NCBI GenBank assembly: GCA_030433125.1
Contig: JAUIKZ010000032.1
Location: 1 to 12,628 of the forward strand
Length of the DNA: 12,628 nucleotides
Source: Alphaproteobacteria bacterium
Lineage (GTDB): Bacteria > Pseudomonadota > Alphaproteobacteria > UBA6184
Reading direction: 5' to 3'
The position numbers and the translations under genes are program-made. The stretch's first letter is position 1. Each line of letters begins with the position of its first letter. Under the pieces are notes generated by a model that did no database searches, was not told the DNA's origin, and was given only the letters and a program-made list of their open reading frames with translations. This document shows positions 1 through 8,185 of this stretch, piece by piece.

Positions 1-204
1 CAGCCCGGCAGCTCCGCGCGCAGCGGCACGATCCGCCTGACGGGGCGCAGCTGCGCATTCCGCGCGAAGCAAGACGGCGACGTGCTCGAGGGGAGCTTCG
101 TGGCCGGGAAGGCGCGCTTCGCGTTCTCGGCCGAGCTCGCGGATGACGTCGTAGTGGCTGAGGGCAGTCATGCGAAACGCTCCTTCAGCGCCTCGTTTCC
201 ATAA
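1..204 (+). CDS. 3' fragment of an unidentified high-G+C gene (partial, possibly foreign or chimeric)
   Basis: An open frame runs from base 1 to a TAA at 202-204, about 67 residues, with mostly G or C at third codon positions. The residues include GTIRLTGR, DGDVLEGSF and ARFAFSAEL. This resembles a beta-rich repeat pattern I recall from large proteins of high-G+C bacteria (G-T-x-x-L-x-G, then F-x-A, then G-D-x-L-x-G-x-F, then F-x-F-x-A-x-L). That match is from memory and is not checked. The expected end of such a repeat is lost after about residue 55, as if the sequence changes source near 165-195. Bases 1-180 are about 70% G+C, while 181-240 are near 47%. I do not know the function. Convergent orientation to lepA, with no clear terminator between them, is also consistent with an assembly join. 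Confidence 0.35.
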   Translation, partial: QPGSSARSGTIRLTGRSCAFRAKQDGDVLEGSFVAGKARFAFSAELADDVVVAEGSHAKRSFSASFP

Positions 205-232
205 AATGTGCGGCACAATATCTCGTTCATGC

Positions 233-2026
233 TTACACCTTAAGGGCGGCTACTAAGGCGCTCTGAGGGATTTCCACATTACCAAACTGTCTCATGCGCT
301 TTTTACCCTCTTTTTGCTTTTCCAAAAGCTTGCGTTTACGGCTAATGTCCCCGCCATAACACTTCGCGGTTACGTCTTTCCGCATGGCAGACACTGTTTC
401 ACGGGCGATCACCTTGCCGCCAATCGCTGCCTGGATAGCAATTTTAAATAGCTGCCGTGGAATCAGGTCTTTTAGTTTTTCACACAAAGCGCGCCCACGC
501 ACCTCCGCTTTCTCGCGGTGCACAATACAAGAGAGCGCTTCTACTGGCTCTCCGTTCACAAGGATGGAAAGCTTCACCAGCTCACCCGGGCGGAACATCT
601 CGATGGCGTAATCAAAGCTTGCATACCCTCGTGAGGCCGACTTTAAGCGGTCATAAAAATCAAACACCACCTCATTCAGCGGAAGCATATAGGTGAGCAT
701 GGCGCGATTACCCGCAAAGGTCAGCCCCAGCTGCTCGCCACGACGTTCCGTGCAAAGCTCAATAATCGCCCCCATATACTCCTCGGGCACCATAATTGTG
801 GCTTTAATCCAGGGCTCGTGAATTTCATGGATCGTGCTCACATCCGGGAAGTCTGTGGGGTTATGAATCTCCAGCTCTTTCTTATCTTTTTTCATGATGA
901 GCTTATACACAACGCTAGGCGCAGTCGTGACGAGGTTCAAGTTATATTCACGCTCTAAGCGCTCCTGAATAATTTCTAGGTGCAACAACCCCAAAAAACC
1001 ACAGCGGAAACCCATACCTAAGGCCGGAGAGTGCGTTACTTCAAACACAAAACTGGCGTCGTTTAGGCGCAACTTGCCCAAGCTTTCCCGCAGTACATCA
1101 AACTCCGCTGCATCCGCTGGGAACAATCCACAAAACACCACCGGTACGCTGGGTTTAAAGCCAGGCAAAGGTTCGGTAGTGGGGTTCTTTTCGGTGGTAA
1201 TGGTGTCACCCACATTAAGATCCGCCACAAACTTAATGCCACAGGTAATATAACCTACCTCGCCGCTATACAAGGCATCCACTTTTGTTTTGCCGGGAGC
1301 AAACACACCTACTGCGTCCACATTGTGCGTGCTTTTGTCAGACATAAACTGAACCTTCTGGCCGGGCTTTAGCACACCATCAATCACGCGCACCAAAATG
1401 ATCACCCCTAAATAGGTGTCATACCAGCTGTCTACCAACATAGCTTTTAAGGGCTTGTCCGGGTTGCCGGTGGGAGCAGGTACATGCTTCACAATTTCCT
1501 CTAAAACGGCTTCAATACCTAGGCCTGTTTTGGCAGAAATCTCCAACGCATCGCTGGCATCTAAACCAATCACGTTTTCAATTTGCTCTTTCACGCGCGC
1601 TGGCTCGGCTGCTGGCAGGTCAATTTTATTTAGCACCGGAATAATTTCATGGTCATTATCAAGCGCCAAATATACGTTAGCAAGCGTTTGTGCCTCCACA
1701 CCTTGCGAGGCATCCACCACTAATAACGACCCCTCACAGGCTGCTAAGGAGCGGCTTACCTCATATGAGAAGTCCACGTGCCCCGGGGTGTCTATCAGGT
1801 TAAGCTGATATTCATGCCCGTCTTTTGCTACATACTTTAAGCGCACCGTTTGCGCCTTAATCGTAATGCCGCGCTCACGCTCAATATCCATATTATCAAG
1901 CAGCTGGCTTTTCATCTCACGTTGCTGCACAGCATGTGTGTGCTCAATCAGACGATCTGCAAGCGTTGACTTTCCGTGGTCAATGTGGGCGATGATCGAA
2001 AAGTTTCTAATCCTATCTTGGCTCAT
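233..2026 (-). CDS. lepA: Translation elongation factor 4 (LepA/EF-4)
   Basis: LepA is a ribosome-dependent GTPase related to EF-G. It acts on stalled or mistranslocated ribosomes and in 30S biogenesis; it sits in the cytosol and partly at the membrane. The 597-residue length matches the family (about 600). Visible GTPase motifs are P-loop AHIDHGKST at 13-21, the switch I region ERGITIKAQ near 51-59, DTPGH at 79-83 and NKID at 133-136. The family-specific C-terminal domain is present, with CYGGDISRKRKLL followed by the basic KQKEGKKRMRQFG stretch and the IPQSALVAALKV end. The ATG at 2026 overlaps the pheT stop as ATGA, so translation is probably coupled. It is the last gene of a pheS-pheT-lepA run. 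No T-run terminator is visible after the stop, where the sequence soon becomes anomalously G+C-rich. Confidence 0.97.
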   Translation of the reverse strand: MSQDRIRNFSIIAHIDHGKSTLADRLIEHTHAVQQREMKSQLLDNMDIERERGITIKAQTVRLKYVAKDGHEYQLNLIDTPGHVDFSYEVSRSLAACEGSLLVVDASQGVEAQTLANVYLALDNDHEIIPVLNKIDLPAAEPARVKEQIENVIGLDASDALEISAKTGLGIEAVLEEIVKHVPAPTGNPDKPLKAMLVDSWYDTYLGVIILVRVIDGVLKPGQKVQFMSDKSTHNVDAVGVFAPGKTKVDALYSGEVGYITCGIKFVADLNVGDTITTEKNPTTEPLPGFKPSVPVVFCGLFPADAAEFDVLRESLGKLRLNDASFVFEVTHSPALGMGFRCGFLGLLHLEIIQERLEREYNLNLVTTAPSVVYKLIMKKDKKELEIHNPTDFPDVSTIHEIHEPWIKATIMVPEEYMGAIIELCTERRGEQLGLTFAGNRAMLTYMLPLNEVVFDFYDRLKSASRGYASFDYAIEMFRPGELVKLSILVNGEPVEALSCIVHREKAEVRGRALCEKLKDLIPRQLFKIAIQAAIGGKVIARETVSAMRKDVTAKCYGGDISRKRKLLEKQKEGKKRMRQFGNVEIPQSALVAALKV

Positions 2027-4407
2027 GCTCTCAGCTTGCTTTCTGTTCGTTTTTCAACATTATTAATAATTTTCTGGCAGACCTCTTGAATCTCAGCATC
2101 GCTGAGCGTTTTCTCAGTAGGCTGGATCACTGCCTTAAATGCCACGGCTTTAAAGCCTGTCTCAACGCCCTTTCCTTCGTACACATCAAACACATGCACA
2201 TCACTAATAAGAGTGCGCTCAGCTGATTGTATCGCTTTTACGGCTTCATCCACCGGGGTGTTGCCATGCATCACAAACGAGAAGTCTCGTTCGATAGGGG
2301 TCAGCTCAACTTTTGGCGCCACGACTTTATTGCCTTTTGAGGCTGGCAGGTTTTCAACAAACACTTCAAATGCAAACATCTCATCTTCAACATCCATCTT
2401 GTTAAGCAACACCGGGCTCAGTGCCCCAAAGAAGCCAATAATGTTTTTAGGGCCCAACTTAACGGCGGCACTTTGCACAGGGTGATACCAGCTTGGCAAG
2501 CCATGGGTGTCGAAAGAAAGCTTGTCCAGCGGCAGCCCTAAATCTCTCAACAGCATTAACATCGCCGCTTTTGCATCAAACACTGTAAATGACTTTCGCG
2601 GCTGCTCCCAGTGAGGGGGCGCTTTCGGACCGCACATAACGGCTGCCAGTTGTATCTTTTGCTGCTCTGGCGCGGGGCCCTCATACACTTCCCCCAACTC
2701 GAAAGAAGCCACTGATTTATGGCTCTTCGCTATGTTGCGCCGCGCCACATTAATAAGGTTCGGCAACAGCGATGGGCGCATAGTACTAAGGTCTGAGCTG
2801 ATTGGGTTTAACAACTGCAACTCAGGCTGCCCCCCCTCAAACAACTCGGCCTCTCTCTGCGGTAAGAAAGCATAAGTAATACATTCGTCAAAACCGTTGG
2901 CTGCCATAATGGTGCGTATTTTCATGCGTTTTTCATGGCTTGGGCTACGCTTCACATCCGAAAGCAACATACGCGGGGGTTTTTCTTTGATGGTGGTATA
3001 CCCCACCACCCGCGCAACCTCTTCAATGAGATCCTGCGGGATGCTTAAATCATGCCGCCACGAGGGTGTGCGCACACTCACTTCCATGCTGTCTTTGTGG
3101 AGTATTTTACACCCAACTGCCTCTAACACCTCATGCACTGTTTTTGTTGGCACCTCTTGCCCCAACAGATTTCGTATGTTTTGATAAGGCAATTTAAGCT
3201 TGCGAGTGTTGTTAGGTTCATCGCCCGCCTTTACAATATAAGAGGCCTCACCCCCACAAAACTCAATGATCATCTCGGCCGCTGCAATAAGCCCACGCAT
3301 GGTGCCCTGAGGGTCCACCCCGCGCTCAAACCGCGTACGCGAGTCGCTATGAATATTCAACCGTCTGCCGGCCTCACTCACCGCAATGGGGTCGAAATAA
3401 GCGCTCTCTAAAAAGATCTCAGTGGTCTCTTCCGTCACACCAGAATCAAGCCCGCCCATTACGCCTGCTATGGCCACCGCGCCTTTTTCATCGGCCACTA
3501 CCAGCTCATTTTTTAGCGTATACTCTTTCTCATCAAGCGCTACTATTTTTTCGCCGTCCTCGGGACGCCGCACAATAATATTCCCGTTCAGCTTACCCGC
3601 ATCAAATACGTGCAACGGGCGACATAAATGAAAATTGATATAATTGGTTACATCCACAGCAGCACTAATGGACTTCAGCCCCACCTGACGCAATCGACGC
3701 CGCAACCACTCTGGGCTTTGGCCATTCTTCACGCCCTTAATGTGCATGCCATAATATACCGGGCACGCCTCAGTGTCCTCAATATTAATATCGATAGGCG
3801 AGGCATATGTGCTGCTGACATTGCACCCATGAAGGGGTGTAAACTTACCCACGTTGGCAGCCGCCAGCTCACGAGCTACTCCCTCAACACCAAAACAGTC
3901 AGAGCGGTTAGGGGTTAAACCAATTTCAATAACAGGGTCGTCATAGCCATAATGGGCTGCGAAGCATTTCCCCACCGGGGCGTCACTCGGCAAGTCAAGG
4001 ATACCTTCGGCCTCATCGGCAATGCCCAGCTCCTTACCGCTACACAACATACCATTGCTTTCTACATCGCGGATTTTGGCTTTCTTAATAACAAAGTCTA
4101 ACCCCGGCACATAAACCCCGGGCATCGCAATAACCGTTTTCATCCCTTTGTAAACATTCGGGGCACCGCACACCACTTGAAGATTATCAAAGCCTTCCCC
4201 CGCATTCACGGTGCACACATTAAGTTTGTCCGCGTTTGGATGTGGCGCTAAATCGTCCACGGACGCAATTAGGAAAGGTGCCAACGTGGCACTGTTGTCT
4301 TCAATGCCCTCAACCTCTAAACCCAACATGGTGAGGCGATGGCTTATTTCGCTTAAAGGGCGGTCGGTTTGCAAAAATTCTTTAAGCCAATTAAGTGTAA
4401 ACTTCAT
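2023..4407 (-). CDS. pheT: Phenylalanine--tRNA ligase beta subunit
   Basis: This is the beta chain of the alpha2-beta2 phenylalanyl-tRNA synthetase; it binds tRNA-Phe and hydrolyses mischarged Tyr-tRNA-Phe. At 794 residues it is the usual bacterial length. Domains in order are: an N-terminal segment; a tRNA-binding OB-fold at about 40-150 with HPNADKL at 56-62; the conserved GLTPNRSDC stretch; the B3/4 editing region (VDVTNY, then RPLHVFDA); B5 and the catalytic-like fold with EEVARVVGY; and a C-terminal ferredoxin-fold anticodon-binding domain, starting with PIERDFSF and ending KRTESKLRA. Start: a GGAG (on the minus strand, 4418-4415) lies 7 bases before the ATG at 4407. An ATG four bases further upstream is out of frame and soon stops. 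It begins 18 bases after pheS, and its TGA overlaps the lepA ATG. Confidence 0.97.
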   Translation of the reverse strand: MKFTLNWLKEFLQTDRPLSEISHRLTMLGLEVEGIEDNSATLAPFLIASVDDLAPHPNADKLNVCTVNAGEGFDNLQVVCGAPNVYKGMKTVIAMPGVYVPGLDFVIKKAKIRDVESNGMLCSGKELGIADEAEGILDLPSDAPVGKCFAAHYGYDDPVIEIGLTPNRSDCFGVEGVARELAAANVGKFTPLHGCNVSSTYASPIDINIEDTEACPVYYGMHIKGVKNGQSPEWLRRRLRQVGLKSISAAVDVTNYINFHLCRPLHVFDAGKLNGNIIVRRPEDGEKIVALDEKEYTLKNELVVADEKGAVAIAGVMGGLDSGVTEETTEIFLESAYFDPIAVSEAGRRLNIHSDSRTRFERGVDPQGTMRGLIAAAEMIIEFCGGEASYIVKAGDEPNNTRKLKLPYQNIRNLLGQEVPTKTVHEVLEAVGCKILHKDSMEVSVRTPSWRHDLSIPQDLIEEVARVVGYTTIKEKPPRMLLSDVKRSPSHEKRMKIRTIMAANGFDECITYAFLPQREAELFEGGQPELQLLNPISSDLSTMRPSLLPNLINVARRNIAKSHKSVASFELGEVYEGPAPEQQKIQLAAVMCGPKAPPHWEQPRKSFTVFDAKAAMLMLLRDLGLPLDKLSFDTHGLPSWYHPVQSAAVKLGPKNIIGFFGALSPVLLNKMDVEDEMFAFEVFVENLPASKGNKVVAPKVELTPIERDFSFVMHGNTPVDEAVKAIQSAERTLISDVHVFDVYEGKGVETGFKAVAFKAVIQPTEKTLSDAEIQEVCQKIINNVEKRTESKLRA

Positions 4408-4425
4408 TCATTATCTCCGTAAAAA

Positions 4426-5460
4426 TTAGTAGGGGTTAAACCCATATTGCTGAGACCAGCGTTGTCCGCCCTCAAAAAAGGCGCGTAAATCCGGGGTGCC
4501 ATACTTCAACATCGCTAAGCGCTCAACACCCATACCAAAGGCATAAGCTGTGTACTCGGTGCTGTCGATGCCGCAGTTTTCTAGCACATTTGGGTGCACC
4601 ATACCGCACCCTAGAATTTCTAACCAGTCGAGCCCCATGCCAATCTCTACACCTTCTGCCGTGCGCTTGCAGCCGATATCTGCTTCTGCTGAGGGTTCTG
4701 TAAAGGGAAAAAAGCTGGGTCTAAAGCGCATCGGCAACTCTTCTAATTCAAAAAACGCCTTCAAAAACTCCGACAGGCACCCCTTCAAATCCTGAAATGT
4801 CACATGCTTATCAACATACAACCCCTCTATCTGGTGGAACATGGGCGTGTGCGTTTGATCAGAGTCAGACCGGAAGGTTTTACCAGGAACAATAATTTTG
4901 ATAGGAGGCTTTTGCTTTTGCATCGTGCGGATTTGCACCGAGGAGGTGTGGGTACGCAACAGTGTCTCGTCATTCGCGTCTTGCGCCGGTAAATAAAATG
5001 TATCGTGCATTTGGCGAGCGGGGTGGTGCTCGGGAATATTAAGAGCTGTGAAGTTGTTATAGCCCGTTTCAATGTGTGGGCCCTCCTCTAGGGTAAACCC
5101 TAATTGTGAAAAGATCTGCACCACTTCGTCAATCACTTTTGAGGTGGGGTGTATTCTTCCCACACGTGTCATCACGGGCGGCAGGCTAACATCAACAGGG
5201 TTTTCAAAGAGCCTCTTTTGCAACTCCTGTTCTTCTAAAGCTAATTTCCTAGCAGACCATGCCTCTAAAAACGCTTCTTTTACCTTATTTATTTCAGCGC
5301 CTTGTGTTTTCCGCTCATCTGGTGTGAGCTTTCCCAACGCCTTCAAGGCTTGGGTAATGGCACCACTCTTCCCCATGGCGCTCAGACGAACACTCTCTAG
5401 CGTCTCTAAATTAGCCGCCTCTTTCGCCTCATCTATATATTTTTTCAATAATTGCAACAT
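4426..5460 (-). CDS. pheS: Phenylalanine--tRNA ligase alpha subunit
   Basis: This is the catalytic alpha chain, which activates phenylalanine with ATP and charges tRNA-Phe. I place the start at the ATG at 5460, giving 344 residues beginning MLQLLKKYIDEA, because the family starts with this coiled-coil helix and because AAGGA (minus strand, 5476-5472) lies 11 bases upstream. The frame stays open upstream to 5544, but those 28 residues look non-coding, and the ATG at 5469 is only 2 bases from the AAGGA. Class II synthetase landmarks, in 344-residue numbering, are: motif 2 with GKTFRSDSDQTHTPMFHQIEG from 193, the Phe-pocket region FFPFTEPSAE, and motif 3 GMGVERLAM at 309-317. It is the first gene of the leftward run. 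No ribosomal protein gene (rplT or rpmI), the common pheS neighbour, lies upstream; topA diverges instead. Confidence 0.96.
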   Translation of the reverse strand: MLQLLKKYIDEAKEAANLETLESVRLSAMGKSGAITQALKALGKLTPDERKTQGAEINKVKEAFLEAWSARKLALEEQELQKRLFENPVDVSLPPVMTRVGRIHPTSKVIDEVVQIFSQLGFTLEEGPHIETGYNNFTALNIPEHHPARQMHDTFYLPAQDANDETLLRTHTSSVQIRTMQKQKPPIKIIVPGKTFRSDSDQTHTPMFHQIEGLYVDKHVTFQDLKGCLSEFLKAFFELEELPMRFRPSFFPFTEPSAEADIGCKRTAEGVEIGMGLDWLEILGCGMVHPNVLENCGIDSTEYTAYAFGMGVERLAMLKYGTPDLRAFFEGGQRWSQQYGFNPY

Positions 5461-5487
5461 TGAAAACATGTTCCTTAACTTTAAGAA

Positions 5488-5493
5488 TTTTAT
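5488..5493 (-). promoter_or_regulatory. Candidate -10 box for pheS-pheT-lepA
   Basis: The minus strand reads TATAAA here, 27 bases before the chosen pheS ATG, giving a short leader that contains the AAGGA. The matching -35 at 17-base spacing is poor (TTTCCT-like). This is weak evidence from consensus only. Confidence 0.25.
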
Positions 5494-5689
5494 ATCAAAT
5501 TGCAGCTTCAAAGGAAAGTTGTAAACCCCTTGCGCTATTATCAATATGATTTACATTGCACAGCCTTCCCCCAGAGGAAATAATGCCGGCATCTGTATGT
5601 GTGGGCATTTGCTGCCTTGTATAAACATATCCTCTTAAAACAACCAATTCAAGTTGGCGTGTTGATTAACTGCCAAATTTGCTGGCGCG

Positions 5690-5695
5690 TATAAT
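5690..5695 (+). promoter_or_regulatory. Candidate -10 box for topA
   Basis: A perfect TATAAT lies 69 bases before the topA ATG. The best -35-like hexamer, TTGATT at 5662-5667, is 22 bases away, which is too far for a standard sigma-70 promoter. At normal spacing the hexamer is poor. If it is used, the leader is about 60 bases and lacks a Shine-Dalgarno sequence. Confidence 0.35.
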
Positions 5696-5747
5696 CACTA
5701 ATTGAATGAACGGCCAAATAAGAGTATGTTTTTAGTAGTGGATTGAA

Positions 5748-5779
5748 AAATTGGTTATTATTATATGAAATTGGTTATT
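5748..5779 (+). repeat. 12-base direct repeat spanning the topA start
   Basis: AAATTGGTTATT occurs at 5748-5759 and again at 5768-5779, a period of 20 bases. The second copy encodes the first residues of TopA after the ATG at 5765. The copies are out of frame with each other, and an in-frame TGA at 5744-5746 rules out an upstream start. Confidence 0.8.
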
Positions 5780-8119
5780 GTTGAGTCGCCCTCGAAAGCG
5801 AAGACTATAAATAAGTATCTGGGAAAAGATTATTATGTGATGGCGAGTTTTGGCCACATAAGAGATGTGCCTTCAAAAAGTGGCGCCGTTGATGTGGAAA
5901 ATAATTTTGCGCTCACATGGGAGAGTAATGATCGTTCTAAAAAGCATGTTAGTGATATCATTACCCAAGCCAAAAAGGCCGAGGAAGTGTTGCTCGCCAC
6001 CGACCCCGACAGGGAAGGAGAGGCCATTGCTTGGCATATAGCCGATGTGCTGCACGAAAAAAAGCTAAACAAGGTGCCGCTCAAGAGGGTGGTGTTTTAT
6101 GAGATAACCAAAACCGCTGTGAATGCAGCCATTTCGGCCCCGCGCAATATTAACGATGACCTCGTTAATGCCTACAAGGCCCGACGAACCTTAGATTACC
6201 TAATGGGGTTTACCCTTTCACCAGTGCTCTGGCGGAAATTGCCTGGTAGTCGTTCGGCAGGGCGTGTTCAATCCGTCGCGCTAAAGTTAGTCGCCGAGCG
6301 AGAGAATGAAATCGAAATGTTCGAACCCCAAGAGTATTGGAGTATTGATGGTGAGTTTTTCAAGGAGGTCAAACACCCTTTTAACGCGCAACTTGCTCTT
6401 TATAAAGGTGAAAAGCTGGAGAAATTTTCATTCACCAACGAAAAAGAGTCGGCCAACGTTGTAGAAAACCTTAAGGGGTTAAACTATAGTGTTGAAACGC
6501 TCGAAAAAAAGAAAGCACAACGCAAACCGCAAGCCCCCTTCACAACCTCCACCATGCAACAAGAGGCCTCAAAACGTTTGGGTTTTGGGGCGGCCCGCAC
6601 CATGCGCGTGGCGCAAAAGCTTTATGAGGGCATCGACATAAACGGCACCACTCAAGGTTTGATTACCTACATGCGTACAGACAGCGTTAACCTGGCGGCG
6701 GAGGCAGTGAATAACATTCGTGGCTACATTAACAGCAACTTTGCAAAAGAGTATATGCCTGCAAAGGCCATAACCTATGCCACCAAATCTAAAAACGCAC
6801 AAGAAGCGCACGAGGCTATACGCCCGACGAATGTGAGCTTAGCACCCGCTGAAGTAAAGCCGTTTTTAGATGCAGACCAGTTTAGGCTTTATGAGCTTAT
6901 TTGGAAGCGAGCGGTGGCCTGCCAAATGACGAACGCGCAATACGACCGGCTCACCGTTTGGATTGCCGCCAGTGAAGGTGACCATAAGTTCAAGGCCACA
7001 GGTTCAACCTTGCGCTTTGATGGTTTTTTAACTCTTTATAATGACACAAAAGACAGCGACTCAGGCACTGGCTTTGCCGACTCATTATTGCCACCGCTTA
7101 ATGAAGGCGATGTGTTAACGTTAAAAGACTTGGTGGGCAACCAGCACTTTACCCAGCCCCCTGCTCGCTACACCGAAGCCTCGCTTATTAAAACGCTAGA
7201 AGAAAAAGGTATTGGCCGGCCTTCAACTTACGCCTCCATTATTCAAGTTTTGCAAGACCGCAATTATGTGACGCTGGATAAGAAGCGCTTTTTCTCTACC
7301 GACCGGGGGCGGCTTGTGGCTGCGTTTTTAAATCATTATTTTACCTCTTATGTGGATTATGACTTTACCGCCAACTTGGAAGAAGACCTGGACAAAATTT
7401 CAAACGGCGACACCAATTATCTTGGCGTGCTGAAAAAGTTTTGGAAGGGCCTAGATGAGGTGAGTAAAGAGGCCTTGAAGCTAAAAACCAGTGAAATGCT
7501 GGAGGTGCTAAACAACGACCTGGCGTTTATTTTGTTCCCCAAAAATGAAGACGGAACTTTTGACCGCAGCTGCAAGGCTTGTGGCAAGGGCACGCTTAGC
7601 TTGAAGGTGGGTAAGTTTGGCGCCTTTATTGGGTGTTCTGATTACCCCGAGTGTAAGTTCACACGCCCGTTCGATAAAGAAGACACCTCTGCCGAAGCAG
7701 CCCCACAAGCGGAAGATAAAGTGTTGGGTGCCCATCCTGAAACGCAAAAAGACGTGCTGCTTAAACGTGGGCCATATGGTTGGTATGTAGAAACCGAGTT
7801 CGACAAGGTAAAGCGTGTGACCCTGCCTAAAGACCTTATTCCTGATGAAGTGAATTTGGATACAGCCACGTTCTTGCTGACGCTGCCCCGCACCTTAGGG
7901 CAACATCCCGAGACAGGTAAAGATGTTAAAATCAATAACGGTCGTTTTGGCCCCTATGCGCAGCACCAAAAAACATTTGCAAGCCTGGGTAAAAAGTACA
8001 GCTTGTTTGAAGTTACGTTCGATGAAGCACTAGAGCTTGTGGAGGCGAAAGAAAAATCCCCTGCTAAGAAAGCCGTTAAAAGAACAACGACTAAAAAAAC
8101 AGCTGCAAAAAAGAAGTAA
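5765..8119 (+). CDS. topA: DNA topoisomerase I (type IA, omega protein)
   Basis: TopA relaxes negative supercoils by cutting one strand through a 5'-phosphotyrosine. The protein has 784 residues, somewhat shorter than the E. coli enzyme (865). The Toprim domain spans about 1-115, with VESPSKAKTI and the acidic set E7, D80, D82 and E84. The catalytic tyrosine is Y302 in TYMRTDS. One complete four-Cys zinc module is visible: C603, C606, C624 and C630. Two further C-terminal repeats of the same fold lack cysteines (GPYGWYVE and GRFGPYAQH), and the protein ends in a lysine-rich tail for DNA binding. The ATG at 5765 is preceded by AT-rich sequence without a recognisable Shine-Dalgarno. It is divergent from pheS and convergent with the deacetylase gene. 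Alphaproteobacterial topA often sits near dprA; that context is absent here. Confidence 0.97.
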   Translation: MKLVIVESPSKAKTINKYLGKDYYVMASFGHIRDVPSKSGAVDVENNFALTWESNDRSKKHVSDIITQAKKAEEVLLATDPDREGEAIAWHIADVLHEKKLNKVPLKRVVFYEITKTAVNAAISAPRNINDDLVNAYKARRTLDYLMGFTLSPVLWRKLPGSRSAGRVQSVALKLVAERENEIEMFEPQEYWSIDGEFFKEVKHPFNAQLALYKGEKLEKFSFTNEKESANVVENLKGLNYSVETLEKKKAQRKPQAPFTTSTMQQEASKRLGFGAARTMRVAQKLYEGIDINGTTQGLITYMRTDSVNLAAEAVNNIRGYINSNFAKEYMPAKAITYATKSKNAQEAHEAIRPTNVSLAPAEVKPFLDADQFRLYELIWKRAVACQMTNAQYDRLTVWIAASEGDHKFKATGSTLRFDGFLTLYNDTKDSDSGTGFADSLLPPLNEGDVLTLKDLVGNQHFTQPPARYTEASLIKTLEEKGIGRPSTYASIIQVLQDRNYVTLDKKRFFSTDRGRLVAAFLNHYFTSYVDYDFTANLEEDLDKISNGDTNYLGVLKKFWKGLDEVSKEALKLKTSEMLEVLNNDLAFILFPKNEDGTFDRSCKACGKGTLSLKVGKFGAFIGCSDYPECKFTRPFDKEDTSAEAAPQAEDKVLGAHPETQKDVLLKRGPYGWYVETEFDKVKRVTLPKDLIPDEVNLDTATFLLTLPRTLGQHPETGKDVKINNGRFGPYAQHQKTFASLGKKYSLFEVTFDEALELVEAKEKSPAKKAVKRTTTKKTAAKKK

Positions 8120-8121
8120 AG

Positions 8122-8179
8122 AAGGGGGGAGCCCTTACAGGAACCGCAGAGGCAAAGGGGGGGGCTGGGTTAGAGCCCC
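8122..8179. terminator. Two small G-rich hairpins between convergent genes
   Basis: After the topA stop, AAGGG (8122-8126) can pair with CCCTT (8132-8136) over a 5-base loop. GGGGCT (8161-8166) can pair with AGCCCC (8174-8179) over a 7-base loop. The second also forms on the opposite strand just after the deacetylase stop. Neither is followed by a proper T-run, so they are at best weak or bidirectional terminators. Confidence 0.35.
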
Positions 8180-8185
8180 AGCTCC

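Larger units (their letters stand above)
5461..5764. other. Divergent pheS/topA intergenic region
   Basis: This 304-base gap holds no gene I can defend. It contains candidate -10 boxes for both flanking genes, a 10-base perfect palindrome ATGCCGGCAT at 5583-5592, and the 8-base palindrome CAAATTTG at 5674-5681. A short 13-codon + strand frame (5583-5624) lies behind an AGAGGA. Near topA there is a 12-base direct repeat. I see no Phe-rich leader peptide or T-box on the pheS side, so attenuation control of pheST is not supported here. Confidence 0.6.

Noticed and set aside
5072..5524. 150-codon + strand frame inside pheS
   Set aside because: It is antisense to a clearly recognised pheS sequence, with no ribosome binding site or family resemblance.
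5461..5544. N-terminal extension of pheS from an ATG at 5544
   Set aside because: The extra 28 residues do not look like PheS, and there is a fitting AAGGA for the ATG at 5460, where the family's N-terminal helix begins.
5461..5640. Phe attenuator or T-box upstream of pheS
   Set aside because: No Phe-rich leader peptide or T-box consensus and no terminator with a T-run is visible on the minus strand.
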